From Planctomycetaceae bacterium (GTDB lineage Bacteria > Planctomycetota > Planctomycetia > Pirellulales > Pirellulaceae), in contig PBNZ01000004.1 in NCBI GenBank assembly GCA_002723275.1, positions 183,175 through 247,174 of the forward strand: a stretch of 64,000 nt of DNA, read 5' to 3'. The position numbers and the translations under genes were made by a program. Position 1 is the stretch's first letter. The number at the start of each line of letters is the position of its first letter. This document shows, in pieces, positions 8,772 through 17,860 of the stretch. The notes under the pieces are model-generated. The model saw nothing but the letters and a program-made list of their open reading frames with translations, ran no database searches and was not told the DNA's origin.

Positions 8772-9545
8772 TCAGCTAACCTCTTGCGTAGAAAACTCGG
8801 AATCAACCTGGGTGGCACCGACGGTGCTGAAAGTCGATCTTTGTCGCGACGTCTTCAAGGTGCAGACCACGACGATGCCATCAGACAACTGGGGGCGGAT
8901 TGCCAGTGCAGGCCAGATCAGGCGATCAAACAGCCGCTCCAGAGGATGTGTCGACACAAAGGAGGACGTATACCAGGCAACTTGATCAACCTGCAATCCA
9001 GCTCGCCCAACCAGTTCCTTAAGGTTCACATAAGAGAAGTAGGAAACATGATCATGAGCGACTTTTTCGTGGCCTACGCAGACTCGCAAGAAAGACTTGA
9101 TTGAAAACGAATTCGGTACGGTAATCACTAACTTGGATTCAGGACCGAGTAAGCGCGAGATGTTTGTTAACGCAAGCCCTTGTTGATCCAAATGTTCCAA
9201 CAACTCACCGGCCAATACGACATCGGGGATCCACGGCAACCGTTGACTAATTCCGTCGACATCCCATCGATCGAGTAGATCAGCGGCGATCAAGTGATGG
9301 AAACCATTGGATTCAAGATAGGACAACGCTTGTCGGTCGATGTCAACACCATAGATCTCAGCGGTCCGTTCTCGCATTTTATCGTGCAATAACTGCCCAG
9401 ACGCATGGAGCTTACGAGTAAAGGGAGCGGACGCACAGGCGAGATGCAGGACCCGCTGTCGCTCACATTGCCCGAGTATGAACTCATCGCGATCGATAGG
9501 TAAAGACCAGGGCAAACGATGTTGTGGTGCCATCTGTTTCTTCAT
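8772..9545 (-). CDS. Class I SAM-dependent methyltransferase
   Basis: The protein has 257 residues. Motif I is degenerate (VLHLACASAPFTRKL, lacking the usual GxGxG), followed by IYGVDIDRQAL with the acidic residue at the end of strand 2, and a motif IV/post-IV block PDVVLAGELLEHLDQQGLAL typical of methyltransf_11/23 enzymes in glycan loci. The stretch after LVITVPNSFS is also typical. The start codon overlaps the asnB stop by one base (TAATG), indicating coupling. The substrate is unknown. The weak glycine motif might lower SAM affinity, or may simply be divergence. Confidence 0.82.
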   Translation of the reverse strand: MKKQMAPQHRLPWSLPIDRDEFILGQCERQRVLHLACASAPFTRKLHASGQLLHDKMRERTAEIYGVDIDRQALSYLESNGFHHLIAADLLDRWDVDGISQRLPWIPDVVLAGELLEHLDQQGLALTNISRLLGPESKLVITVPNSFSIKSFLRVCVGHEKVAHDHVSYFSYVNLKELVGRAGLQVDQVAWYTSSFVSTHPLERLFDRLIWPALAIRPQLSDGIVVVCTLKTSRQRSTFSTVGATQVDSEFSTQEVS

Positions 9546-11506
9546 TACAACGAAGCTCTTGTCGGTTCGAAGGAGGATACATGTGTCTGCGGAGACGGCA
9601 AATCTGAAACTGACCTACCAAAGTCGTCGATGTACATCCGCATCCACACTTCTAGTGTCATCAGGGTCCACAGCTCGCGAGCACAATTCCTGCGAGCCTG
9701 AGTGTGGTCGTCGATCATCTTTTCAATGACGGGTTGGTGAAACAGATGTCGATCGATAGTTCTGGAATCACAGAGGATTTCACGTAGCTTGGAATTCCAG
9801 GTTGTTCTCAGCCACCGTGCCAGCGGAATCGAAAAACCTCGTTTCGGTCGATTGAGAAATTCCTTTGGCAGAAGATCTGCAGCCACTTTACGCAGCAGAA
9901 CTTTAGAACTCCGCAGGCCTCGCAACTTCACCGAATCCGGAAGACTGGCCACCCACTGCACGAGATGGTGATCGAGAAATGGGGAGCGGACCTCAAGTGA
10001 ATGAGCCATGCTCATGCGATCAACTTTGACCAGCATATCACCCGCTAGTTCTCCGCGTGTCGCGACGTTCAATAGGCGGCTCAAGCGCGTAATCCCATTT
10101 CCCTCGTCGTAAAACGCTTGCAGCCGTGAAGTATCAGAAGCCAACAAGGCGGCTTTCATTTTCGAATCGCAGTAGAGTTGTTCCCGGATATCGCGCTTCA
10201 TCTTCGCAGCCCAATGGGCGTATCTTGCAAGCGGATCCTGTTCGGCAACGCGAACAAATTCCTGCAGCACGCGACCGCGATTCCGATACTCGTCACCGGC
10301 AGAATTCAGGAAGCGGGCACCCCACTGGGTGAGCTTGCGGAATGGATACGGGAATTGCCGAAACCATTCCGCTGCTTTATCGGCGGCAAAAATGTCGTAT
10401 CCCGCAAATAGTTCGTCTCCTCCGTCACCTGAAAGCGCGACGGTGACTTGCTCACGAGCGATCCGTGCCAGATGGTACATCGGAAACGCTGAACTATCGA
10501 AGAACGGTCCATCATGATGTTGGATCAACGGTTCCAAACATGATTCAATATCTGGTTTAACAATGTGTTCACGGTGATGTGTCCCGAACAATTTGGCGAC
10601 CTGCCGAGCAGCTGCCAGCTCCGAATAGTCTGCCTCATCGAATCCGATAGAAAAAGTTCTGAGTGGCGAATTACTCTCTCGACTAAGCAGCGCAACAAGG
10701 GTTGCCGAATCAAGTCCGCCACTCAAGAAAACGCCTACCGGAACATCACTTACCATTCTCCGCATCGCGGCTGTACGGATACGATCTGTCGCCTCTTGCA
10801 CAAGTCGGTCGTCAGCAGCGATACGAGTCGTTCGGTCCAATTGCCAATAAGCGCGTGTCGTTAATCGGCCATCCTCGTAAGTTAGAACAGATGCGGGAGG
10901 CAACTGCCACACACCTTCGAATACAGTCGCCGGAGCGGTCGACGTTCCCAAGGTCAGCATTTCATCGATAGCCGAATAGTTGGGCTCTCGGCGGACGACC
11001 GGATCCTGAAGAATCGCCTTTATTTCAGATCCGAACCGAAATGCTTCGTGGTCCGCCTGATAATACAACGGCTTTACTCCCAAACGATCGCGCACCAATA
11101 GCAAACGGTTTTGCAGATGATCCCAAAGAGCAATGGCAAACATCCCATCGAGATGATCGACAAAAGCATCGCCGTATTCTTCGTATAGATGAACAATCAC
11201 CTCGGCGTCGCCCTGCGTCCGGAAGCGATGACCCTGTCTTTTGAGCTGATCGCGCAATTCCCGATAGTTGTAAATCTCACCGTTCAGAAACGCGAAAACG
11301 GTCTCGTTCTCATTACGGATGGGTAATTGGCCTAACTGAAGATCAATCACCGCTAACCGTCGCACCCCGAAGCTGGCAACGTCATCCTGCATCAAGCCAA
11401 TCTCGTCCGGTCCGCGATGCTCAAGCGCTGCGCACATGGATTCGACCACCCGTCGTTGATTCTGGGTGATACGATGTCGCGCGACGATGCCAGCGATTCC
11501 ACACAT
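9545..11506 (-). CDS. asnB: Glutamine-hydrolysing asparagine synthetase-type amidotransferase
   Basis: The protein has 653 residues, full length for the AsnB family. Cys2 (MCGIAGIV) is the class II glutaminase nucleophile, exposed once Met1 is removed. The glutaminase domain covers about 1-210, with RGPDE at 31-35 and FLNGEIYN at 73-80. The synthetase domain carries the PP-loop SGGLDS at 262-267 and a later LSGDGGDELFAGY block. In polysaccharide clusters AsnB homologues often amidate glycan carboxyl groups (for example uronic acids) rather than make free asparagine. I infer that role from context; the sequence cannot separate the two. It sits 9 nt after a GT4 gene. Confidence 0.93.
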   Translation of the reverse strand: MCGIAGIVARHRITQNQRRVVESMCAALEHRGPDEIGLMQDDVASFGVRRLAVIDLQLGQLPIRNENETVFAFLNGEIYNYRELRDQLKRQGHRFRTQGDAEVIVHLYEEYGDAFVDHLDGMFAIALWDHLQNRLLLVRDRLGVKPLYYQADHEAFRFGSEIKAILQDPVVRREPNYSAIDEMLTLGTSTAPATVFEGVWQLPPASVLTYEDGRLTTRAYWQLDRTTRIAADDRLVQEATDRIRTAAMRRMVSDVPVGVFLSGGLDSATLVALLSRESNSPLRTFSIGFDEADYSELAAARQVAKLFGTHHREHIVKPDIESCLEPLIQHHDGPFFDSSAFPMYHLARIAREQVTVALSGDGGDELFAGYDIFAADKAAEWFRQFPYPFRKLTQWGARFLNSAGDEYRNRGRVLQEFVRVAEQDPLARYAHWAAKMKRDIREQLYCDSKMKAALLASDTSRLQAFYDEGNGITRLSRLLNVATRGELAGDMLVKVDRMSMAHSLEVRSPFLDHHLVQWVASLPDSVKLRGLRSSKVLLRKVAADLLPKEFLNRPKRGFSIPLARWLRTTWNSKLREILCDSRTIDRHLFHQPVIEKMIDDHTQARRNCARELWTLMTLEVWMRMYIDDFGRSVSDLPSPQTHVSSFEPTRASL

Positions 11507-11515
11507 GACTGAGTC

Positions 11516-12610
11516 TTAGCTCGTACCGAGTTCCCCGTAGAGTTTCAAAGTTTGTTCCACGCACTTTTGCCAACTAAAGTCAGCAGCGCGAGCGATGCCG
11601 TTTTCAGACATCCGTCGCTGCAAGTCCTGATCGCCAAGCACTCGTTGAATTTCAAATACAAGCTGATCGACATCGGTGGCATCGTGATAAACCGCCGCGT
11701 TTTTCGTCGTTTCGGGAATCGAAGTCGTGTTGGCTGCAACGATTGGCAAGCCACACGCCATGGCTTCCAGCAACGTGCTGCTGAGCCCCTCATGAAAAGA
11801 TGGGTGCAAGAGCATCTGAGCGCGGTTATAGAACATCAACAGTTGCTCTGGATTCTGTCGACCGAGAAACAAAACGCGTTCGGAAATCCCGAGGGTATCC
11901 GTCAACTTTCGTATGCGGTCCGCCTCAGCCGTCAAATCATTTCCAGCAATGACGAGCTGGAGTCCATCATCAGCCAGACGTTGAAACGCTTTCACTGCTG
12001 TGATGAGGTTTTTGACAGGCAACACATTTGCAACACACAGCAGGAATGAACGATCGATACCACATCGCCTCAGTCGATTCACATCATCCTGATCCTGGGG
12101 AATGGCTCGAAAACGCGGATCCACACCGTTGTGAATTGTGTGAACTCGCTTTGCGGGTACATTCAAGTACTCGATTAAACCCCTGCGAACATATTCCGAC
12201 ACTGCGATGAGTGCATCGGCTTTTCGATAGACATGTTTTGCGGCCCGTCCCCAATAGATCTGGTCCATCATTTTCTGCGGATATTGCCCCACAAATTGAC
12301 CGACGGCAGGCACCCGGTAAATCGATCGAATGGGGCAACGAATTGGTCCGACATGTTTGAGACTGTGATAGATGTCATACCGACGTTCGGCCAACGTCTG
12401 AGCGAGAACCGTTTGGGACCACTGAAATTCCAACAGCCGATTTCGAAACGGCACCTTTACCCGTGGACGATTCCGATGTTGATCGCGATGGGTCACGACA
12501 TCGATAGAAACTCCCCTGATTTTTTCAGGAAGATTTTCAAGAAACGCCTCGATGACGGTGCTCGCACCACTACGAGTCGTATACCGTACGTCCAAACAAA
12601 TATTCATCAT
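11516..12610 (-). CDS. Glycosyltransferase family 4 (GT-B)
   Basis: The protein has about 364 residues. I use the ATG at 12610, just after the epimerase stop; the next codon is also ATG, and a GTG at 12625 would overlap the epimerase. The N-terminal half has the Rossmann-like acceptor domain (CLDVRYTTRSGASTVIEAF). The C-terminal half has LCVANVLPVKNL, ERVLFLGRQNPEQLLMFYNR and the donor-binding EX7E motif in HEGLSSTLLEAMACGLPIVA. This is the classic GT4 layout for NDP-sugar-dependent retaining transferases. It is cytoplasmic and peripheral. Sugar specificity cannot be read. Confidence 0.9.
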   Translation of the reverse strand: MMNICLDVRYTTRSGASTVIEAFLENLPEKIRGVSIDVVTHRDQHRNRPRVKVPFRNRLLEFQWSQTVLAQTLAERRYDIYHSLKHVGPIRCPIRSIYRVPAVGQFVGQYPQKMMDQIYWGRAAKHVYRKADALIAVSEYVRRGLIEYLNVPAKRVHTIHNGVDPRFRAIPQDQDDVNRLRRCGIDRSFLLCVANVLPVKNLITAVKAFQRLADDGLQLVIAGNDLTAEADRIRKLTDTLGISERVLFLGRQNPEQLLMFYNRAQMLLHPSFHEGLSSTLLEAMACGLPIVAANTTSIPETTKNAAVYHDATDVDQLVFEIQRVLGDQDLQRRMSENGIARAADFSWQKCVEQTLKLYGELGTS

Positions 12611-12615
12611 CGGGT

Positions 12616-13599
12616 CTAGAGCCACCCCTGCTGGCGATACCAGGTGGCGGTACGTTGCAAACCAGTTGCTAGATCAATGCGGGGTTGAAACCCCAACTCG
12701 GACACAGCCTTGGCGATATCAAAGGCACGATTCTTCACGAAAAACTCAACCCTCCTTCGATGAAGTGGAGGTTCGATGGAGAGACTGCGGCAACACGTTT
12801 CACAAAGATAAGCGGCCAGCCAAAGCGGCTGGTAGGGCCAATGTCGTGGACGCAGTTTCACTCGTGTGACCTGCGCCACATGCCGAGTCAGCTCGTTCAA
12901 GGTGACATACCGTTCACCGGCGATAATGTAGGTCTCACCAATGGCCGTTGCTTCTTCACCACAACGAATAAATCCGTCCACGAGGTCATCGATGTATACC
13001 AGGTGCAGCAACGTTTTGCCGCTCCCAAACATACGAAACTTTCGCGATTTGATCATTCGAAACAATTTGAGGAAGCGTCGATCACCGGGCCCGTAAATGC
13101 CGGCAGGTCGAACAATCGAGGCAGGCAAGCCCTCCTGGATATAGCGTTGCACGATGTTTTCGCCGGCCAATTTTGTTTCTTGATAGATATCCCCGGGCTG
13201 AAGCGGCGCAGACTCATTCGCCGGCACTGCCTGCACGTCACCGTGAACACCGATCGTACTGCAGTGCACAAACCGCTCAACCTGATGACGCTGGGCCGCG
13301 GCGAGGAGGTTACGAGTTCCCTCAACATTGATTTCCCGATACACATCATCGCTGTGTCGAGCTGATCGATAAAGCGCCGCCAGGTGAAAAACACGATCAA
13401 CGCCGGCGACTGCACCGTTCACTGCCGCCACATCACAAATATCACCTCGTATCCATTGGATATTCGGATGTTGAAGTTGTTCAACGTTACGATGAGATCG
13501 CACTAACGCGCGTACGGAATAGCCGCGTTGAGCAAGAGTCCGGGTCAAATGACTGCCGGTAAATCCCGCTGCACCCGTGATCAATACCGTTTTACTCAT
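12616..13599 (-). CDS. NAD-dependent sugar epimerase/dehydratase (extended SDR)
   Basis: The protein has 327 residues. The Rossmann motif GAAGFTG is at 9-15, and the catalytic Tyr139-x3-Lys143 is in YQETKLAGE, with Ser/Thr in VHCSTIG around 112-116. The C-terminal part carries substrate-binding segments typical of nucleotide-sugar epimerases (VRPAGIYGPGDRRFLKLF, IDDLVDGFIRC). It probably modifies a nucleotide-activated sugar or a lipid-linked sugar for this locus. The start overlaps the stop of the upstream GT4 gene by 4 nt. The exact reaction (4-epimerisation or dehydration) is unresolved. Confidence 0.9.
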   Translation of the reverse strand: MSKTVLITGAAGFTGSHLTRTLAQRGYSVRALVRSHRNVEQLQHPNIQWIRGDICDVAAVNGAVAGVDRVFHLAALYRSARHSDDVYREINVEGTRNLLAAAQRHQVERFVHCSTIGVHGDVQAVPANESAPLQPGDIYQETKLAGENIVQRYIQEGLPASIVRPAGIYGPGDRRFLKLFRMIKSRKFRMFGSGKTLLHLVYIDDLVDGFIRCGEEATAIGETYIIAGERYVTLNELTRHVAQVTRVKLRPRHWPYQPLWLAAYLCETCCRSLSIEPPLHRRRVEFFVKNRAFDIAKAVSELGFQPRIDLATGLQRTATWYRQQGWL

Positions 13600-14783
13600 G
13601 CCAACACCGTCTCTTCATCGGCTGTCGCAGGTCTCAACTGCATCTTCAATTCCGCATAAAAATTATCGATGGTCTCAAGCGCCGCGTCGGGACAAAAGTG
13701 ATCGCGCACGTATTGCTGAGCACGTTTCCCCATGGCAATCCCTTCTGCCGGACAATCGAGCACTTGTGAAATCGCCTCCGACATCGAATTCACATTCGGA
13801 GACACCATGACCGCAACGTTGTCCGATAACACCTGCGAATGTGAAGGGATTTGTGTCGCAACGACTGGGGTTCCGGAATCCAGGTACGAATAGATCTTCA
13901 TCGGTGTATTGCGTCCGTTCAGTCGCGGTGACACCAAAACATCCGCCCGCTTCAAATAAGACATCAACATCGACAAATCGCAGACTCCCAACAAATGAGT
14001 TCTGCGGTCGATACCCACGTATCGAGCATACTTGCGATATCGGGTAACGTCCTTTGGCGATCCTCCACAGATCACCAGACGTGCATGAGGGTGGATCACC
14101 TGAACCTTCGCAAATGAATCTAGCAAAAGGTCAATGCCCTGGTACGACTGTAGATTGCCGACATACATAATGATGGGTCCATCAAGTGACTCCAGGACTG
14201 CGGGAGCTTCCGCATTCGCGTCCGAAAGCAAACTAAAGTCTTCCACTCGAACGACGATCGCATCTTTTGCGTACCGTCGGGCGAGATCTTCTAAAGACTT
14301 GCACATCGTCATGACACCATGACTGCCGGCAATCATGACAGCCTCAAATCTCTGCGCGAGGGGGATCAGCGATCGCGCGACTGGAACGGTGTCCGCAAGT
14401 TGTTCCGGCAAGGAAGAATCCATATCGTAGACGTAGGGAATGCCAAACCGTTTTTTGAGGAGCCACGCGATAAAGACAGATTCCTCAATCGCGTGAATCA
14501 CATCCCAATTTTGCTTCCGACAAAGTTGCCAAGCCGTCACGAGCATCACCACATCACAGATAAGCTTCTTAATGGAAAATCCAGGTGGTATACCCTTGAC
14601 CCATGGTATTCGTGGAATCCGATGGATTTGACAGCGGGGCAAGTCCACATCTGTACCTTCATGCAGGGTAAGCAAGTCAACCTGATATCCTCCCTCAGAC
14701 AATCTTTCCAATAGCAACTTCGTTGCTATTGGAGTGCCTCTAAGTTGAAAGAACGGCTGAGGAGCCAGTACCAGAACTCTCAA
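13596..14783 (-). CDS. Glycosyltransferase family 4 (GT-B), TTG start
   Basis: A start at 14885 would overlap the upstream methyltransferase by 106 nt. A TTG at 14783 fits better: it forms a TTGA overlap with that gene's stop, has GAGGAG 7 nt upstream, and begins exactly at the conserved first strand (LRVLVLAPQPFFQLRGTPIA). The resulting protein has 395 residues. The HEGTD, YDMDSSLPEQL and IMYVGNLQSYQGIDLLLDSF segments and the LVSPRLNGRNTPMKIYSYLD donor site match GT4 enzymes, though the EX7E motif is modified here (NTPMKIYSYLDSGTPVVA). It presumably adds one sugar of the repeat unit. Confidence 0.86.
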   Translation of the reverse strand: MRVLVLAPQPFFQLRGTPIATKLLLERLSEGGYQVDLLTLHEGTDVDLPRCQIHRIPRIPWVKGIPPGFSIKKLICDVVMLVTAWQLCRKQNWDVIHAIEESVFIAWLLKKRFGIPYVYDMDSSLPEQLADTVPVARSLIPLAQRFEAVMIAGSHGVMTMCKSLEDLARRYAKDAIVVRVEDFSLLSDANAEAPAVLESLDGPIIMYVGNLQSYQGIDLLLDSFAKVQVIHPHARLVICGGSPKDVTRYRKYARYVGIDRRTHLLGVCDLSMLMSYLKRADVLVSPRLNGRNTPMKIYSYLDSGTPVVATQIPSHSQVLSDNVAVMVSPNVNSMSEAISQVLDCPAEGIAMGKRAQQYVRDHFCPDAALETIDNFYAELKMQLRPATADEETVLA

Positions 14784-15553
14784 GAGTCGTCTCCTCGGTT
14801 GCGGTGTGAAGTTGCGTATCGTCGGGCAAGCAGAAACCCAGGGGATCCCCATCGCGAGGTGAGTCCGAGTTTTCGAAAAGTCCATTCAGATAGCGAGGAG
14901 AACAATCTAGTTTTCAAGGCGCGATGAATGGCCATTGGCAAGAAGAATTGCTTTGTCCGACTAGAAATATCAAATCCGTTCGCGCCAAAGCTTTGCACAA
15001 GTTCTTCGCAGGACAATGTCTGAAACGGCCTCGCATCCTTTTCGATCGCCTGCTTCACGCCAAATAATTGACGATGACATCGATTGAAACTGTTGTTTTC
15101 GGGATAGTCGATGATCACGCCATAGCGTGAGACACGGCAAAGTTCCTTAATCAATAACGGCCATTGCTTCAGGTGTGCCATTAAACGTAGCGCCACGACA
15201 ACATCGAATGTTTCATCAGGAAACGGCAAATTCAAGAGATCACTTTGCACAAAAGCATATTCCGAGGCGCGGAGCGATTGTTGCAGCAACAGTTCGCAAG
15301 ATGCGTCACTTCCGACAACGGTTACTTCGTATCCTTGACGAACGAGTGGAATTGCCGCCTGGCCATGGCCACCGCCAACATCGAGCACGGTGTTCGGCTC
15401 ACACTGCGACATATAATCCAACAGATGCAACGTTTGACGTTCAAGAAAGTAACGGCCTACCGACCCCGAAAAGCGACGACGGTACTCAATGGTCGACGAC
15501 GCGATATCCGGTGCGCCGCGTTGTACACCGCGAATTTGTTTCGTGAGATTCAT
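14780..15553 (-). CDS. SAM-dependent methyltransferase (methyltransf_11/25 type)
   Basis: The protein has 257 residues. Motif I is VLDVGGGHGQAAIPLV, the strand-2 acidic residue is in VTVVGSD, motif II/III is AFVQSDLLNLPFPDETFDVV, and VVALRLMAHL corresponds to motif IV. The N-terminal SSTIEYRRRFSGSVGRYFLE stretch occurs in ubiquinone/sugar O-methyltransferase-like enzymes of EPS clusters. Its start overlaps the flavoprotein stop by 4 nt and its stop overlaps the next GT4 start by 4 nt, so all three are translationally coupled. The substrate is unknown. Confidence 0.87.
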   Translation of the reverse strand: MNLTKQIRGVQRGAPDIASSTIEYRRRFSGSVGRYFLERQTLHLLDYMSQCEPNTVLDVGGGHGQAAIPLVRQGYEVTVVGSDASCELLLQQSLRASEYAFVQSDLLNLPFPDETFDVVVALRLMAHLKQWPLLIKELCRVSRYGVIIDYPENNSFNRCHRQLFGVKQAIEKDARPFQTLSCEELVQSFGANGFDISSRTKQFFLPMAIHRALKTRLFSSLSEWTFRKLGLTSRWGSPGFLLARRYATSHRNRGDDS

Positions 15554-17055
15554 GATGTTTGAATGGGCGATTCGCCAGATGCAGCGACCGTTGTCGCCTC
15601 AGATAACGATCCCATGACTGCTCCGGCGGCGGACAATGATTCCCCGCAGAAACTCAAGCCAGTCAGGTCGGCAACTTCGACCAAATCTTGTCGTCGAAAA
15701 CTTGCCTCCCTACCCCACTCTGTTCTGCGTAGCGTCAAATCGGATAGCTGTCGGACAGCCTCTTGCCGGCAAAGCGTTTTAAGGGTTTCCGCGAGTCGCT
15801 GCCTTGGAATCACTCGATTCGGGTGATAGGCAGACCAGTCAAAATTCTCATACTCAACGGGGCCGGGATCACGTCGGCGTGTCGCCTGGGGTGCAATTCG
15901 GTGAAGCGTCTTCCGAGCGAGCCGATGCGCTGTGGTGTACTTCATATTTCTCACCGTGATCAGTCCACTCTTACCATCGCGGGTCATCTGCGTATGGATC
16001 TGATCAGGGAGCCTTGGAATACGCTCTCCGCGACGACTCACAGGGAGTGCGCCCGACTCGACGCCCACAATGTTATCTCGTTCAAATTCAGCCTGCGGAA
16101 AGATTCGATTAAGCTGTTGAACACACTCGATCAACTGATTTGACGAGGGCTGGGAAGACCTGTCGGAATGTTCCGTGGCAAAGTGAAACGTGCCCGCGAC
16201 AAGGTGACCGTTTCGAGGGGTTAGCAGAATAGTGTTATCGCCCGCTTGTCTTCCTCGACCCACCAAGATCACATCTTCTAACACGGGTTTTCGAAGAACG
16301 AGATTCACCGCCAGCGATTGAGGACTCCGCGGTAGCCGTGACTGCACAACTTCGCAGCCCGGTATCCGTGCCGCTCCGCAATTCACGACGAATGGTGCTT
16401 CAAAGTGATACTCAGTCCCGTGTTCCACGTCGTGTGCGTAGACTCCTCGTATTCGACCGTCTCGATGATCCAGGCGATCGACTTGCGTGTAATTCACACA
16501 GGCGTTACCGAGCAGGCAGGATTGTTTCAACAACTGAATGAGAATCCGCGCCGGACTCATCATTACAACCTCTTCCCAGTCGACGAAATTAGCGGCATCA
16601 GTCCCGGTCATTTCCCGATAAGCACGGTGATAGTTCGCTCGTCTGCTGTCCATCTCAGTAGTCTCGGTTCCACCCCTGGTGAGTCCCCATGTCGAAACGC
16701 GATAGACTCCCTTTAGCGCACGTGCGGCAAGGTAATCACCCAGGCTGTTTTCAATCGGGTAAAGACAACGCACGCTCCGCGTATAGCGTGGAAAACGTCG
16801 TGCGAACCAGGCCTGTTCCGCACAGGACTGTCGACAGGCCCGCAGTTGCAGGCGAGACAGATATCGGATTCCGCCGTGCAGTATTCGCAAAGAGTTAGAG
16901 CTATTTGCATGGCCAAAGTCACCAGCCTCTAGCAGGATAGCATTGAGGCCGTATAGCGTAGCTTCGTGCACCATACAGGCACCGCTGATGCCACCACCAA
17001 TGACGATCAGATCAAAGCGATGTTTTTCGGGAATGCGGCCGAGGCCTGTCATCAA
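15550..17055 (-). CDS. GlpD-like FAD-dependent oxidoreductase
   Basis: The protein has 501 residues. The FAD Rossmann motif GGGISG is at 20-25, followed by the strand-2 Glu in ILLEAGDFG and the glycerol-3-phosphate dehydrogenase signature region (SSNSLRILHGGIRYL). Later segments (FVVNCGAARIPG, ILLTPRNGHLVAGTFH, GLITVRNMKYTTAHRLARK) follow the GlpA/GlpD pattern of the DAO superfamily, and a short C-terminal helical domain is present. True GlpD feeds electrons to quinones. Here the gene is locked by 4-nt overlaps inside a polysaccharide operon between a PHP-like gene and a methyltransferase, so a specialised substrate such as a polyol-phosphate or glycan precursor is more likely. This is inference. 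Confidence 0.85.
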   Translation of the reverse strand: MMTGLGRIPEKHRFDLIVIGGGISGACMVHEATLYGLNAILLEAGDFGHANSSNSLRILHGGIRYLSRLQLRACRQSCAEQAWFARRFPRYTRSVRCLYPIENSLGDYLAARALKGVYRVSTWGLTRGGTETTEMDSRRANYHRAYREMTGTDAANFVDWEEVVMMSPARILIQLLKQSCLLGNACVNYTQVDRLDHRDGRIRGVYAHDVEHGTEYHFEAPFVVNCGAARIPGCEVVQSRLPRSPQSLAVNLVLRKPVLEDVILVGRGRQAGDNTILLTPRNGHLVAGTFHFATEHSDRSSQPSSNQLIECVQQLNRIFPQAEFERDNIVGVESGALPVSRRGERIPRLPDQIHTQMTRDGKSGLITVRNMKYTTAHRLARKTLHRIAPQATRRRDPGPVEYENFDWSAYHPNRVIPRQRLAETLKTLCRQEAVRQLSDLTLRRTEWGREASFRRQDLVEVADLTGLSFCGESLSAAGAVMGSLSEATTVAASGESPIQTS

Positions 17056-17840
17056 GGTCTCCGAGTACGAAGTTTGAATTGCTGTGTAATCATGGTGACG
17101 AGCGAGTCATATTGACCCCATCGCCTGGGTGAAGACTTGAGATTCTGTAGCGCTCTGATCAGAGACGATTTGGGACGATCCAGATAAAACGGCTCATCTA
17201 ATTGCGACCCGAGGCGACCGACGGTACGTTCAGCACCTCGAATCGGTAGCGGATCGCTGCCGTGCAACCAACGAGCGTTTTCTCGAATCCCCTCTGACAA
17301 CCCGGATGACAGCCACTGAGTTCGTCCCGCAATGTCTCCTAAGAACACATCGTCGCTTTGGCTATCATCACGAAGAAAACGATGCAACGCTTGCCGGCGT
17401 GAAAAACACCACTTGCCAACTCCCCATGGAATTACGGGAATGGCGTTAGACGACAGCACGTCGTCGACTGTTTGGGAAAGTGTTCTTTTGTGTTGTAACG
17501 GGACATCCGTACCCAACGCGAGAAGTTCAAGCCCTTCGGCAGTCGTGACCTGACGCGACGCCAGAAGAATTAACGGAAGCCGACCTTCTCCTCGCACCAT
17601 GAGAGATTCACTCTCACCGGATTCAACCAACTCCCAGGATCTCGTCTTTGATTCGGCGGCATCTCGAAATGGCTTGAGAGGATGTCGCACAGCATGACAT
17701 GAAGCAATACACAAGCATCCTATGGATCGAGCCGTTGTTGTTGACAACCTGCGAAATGCTGTCCTGACAAAGTTGTCAACATCGAACAACGAATAAAAAT
17801 GTCCGTGGGTATCGATGGTGATCGTATCGGCAGCAGCCAT
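17052..17840 (-). CDS. Putative PHP-like metal-dependent hydrolase, function uncertain
   Basis: I use the ATG at 17840, giving 262 residues; the frame stays open to 17960, but this would overlap the GT39 gene by 100 nt. Just after the start is IDTHGHFYSLFDVDNF, resembling the first metal motif of PHP or amidohydrolase domains. Later LELLALGTD, then NAIPVIPWGVGKW and FLGDIAGR, look like strands of a (beta/alpha) barrel with possible metal ligands. The typical full set of PHP histidines is not obvious, so the enzyme class is tentative. The start lies 20 nt after the GT39 stop and the 3' end overlaps the GlpD-like gene by 4 nt. Its conserved position suggests work on the same small molecule as that flavoprotein. 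Confidence 0.55.
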   Translation of the reverse strand: MAAADTITIDTHGHFYSLFDVDNFVRTAFRRLSTTTARSIGCLCIASCHAVRHPLKPFRDAAESKTRSWELVESGESESLMVRGEGRLPLILLASRQVTTAEGLELLALGTDVPLQHKRTLSQTVDDVLSSNAIPVIPWGVGKWCFSRRQALHRFLRDDSQSDDVFLGDIAGRTQWLSSGLSEGIRENARWLHGSDPLPIRGAERTVGRLGSQLDEPFYLDRPKSSLIRALQNLKSSPRRWGQYDSLVTMITQQFKLRTRRP

Positions 17841-17860
17841 TATTGGAGTGGAAACTCGCA

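Noticed and set aside
12685..13365. Plus-strand ORF of 226 codons antisense to the epimerase gene
   Set aside because: The opposite frame encodes a full SDR with intact motifs; this frame shows none.
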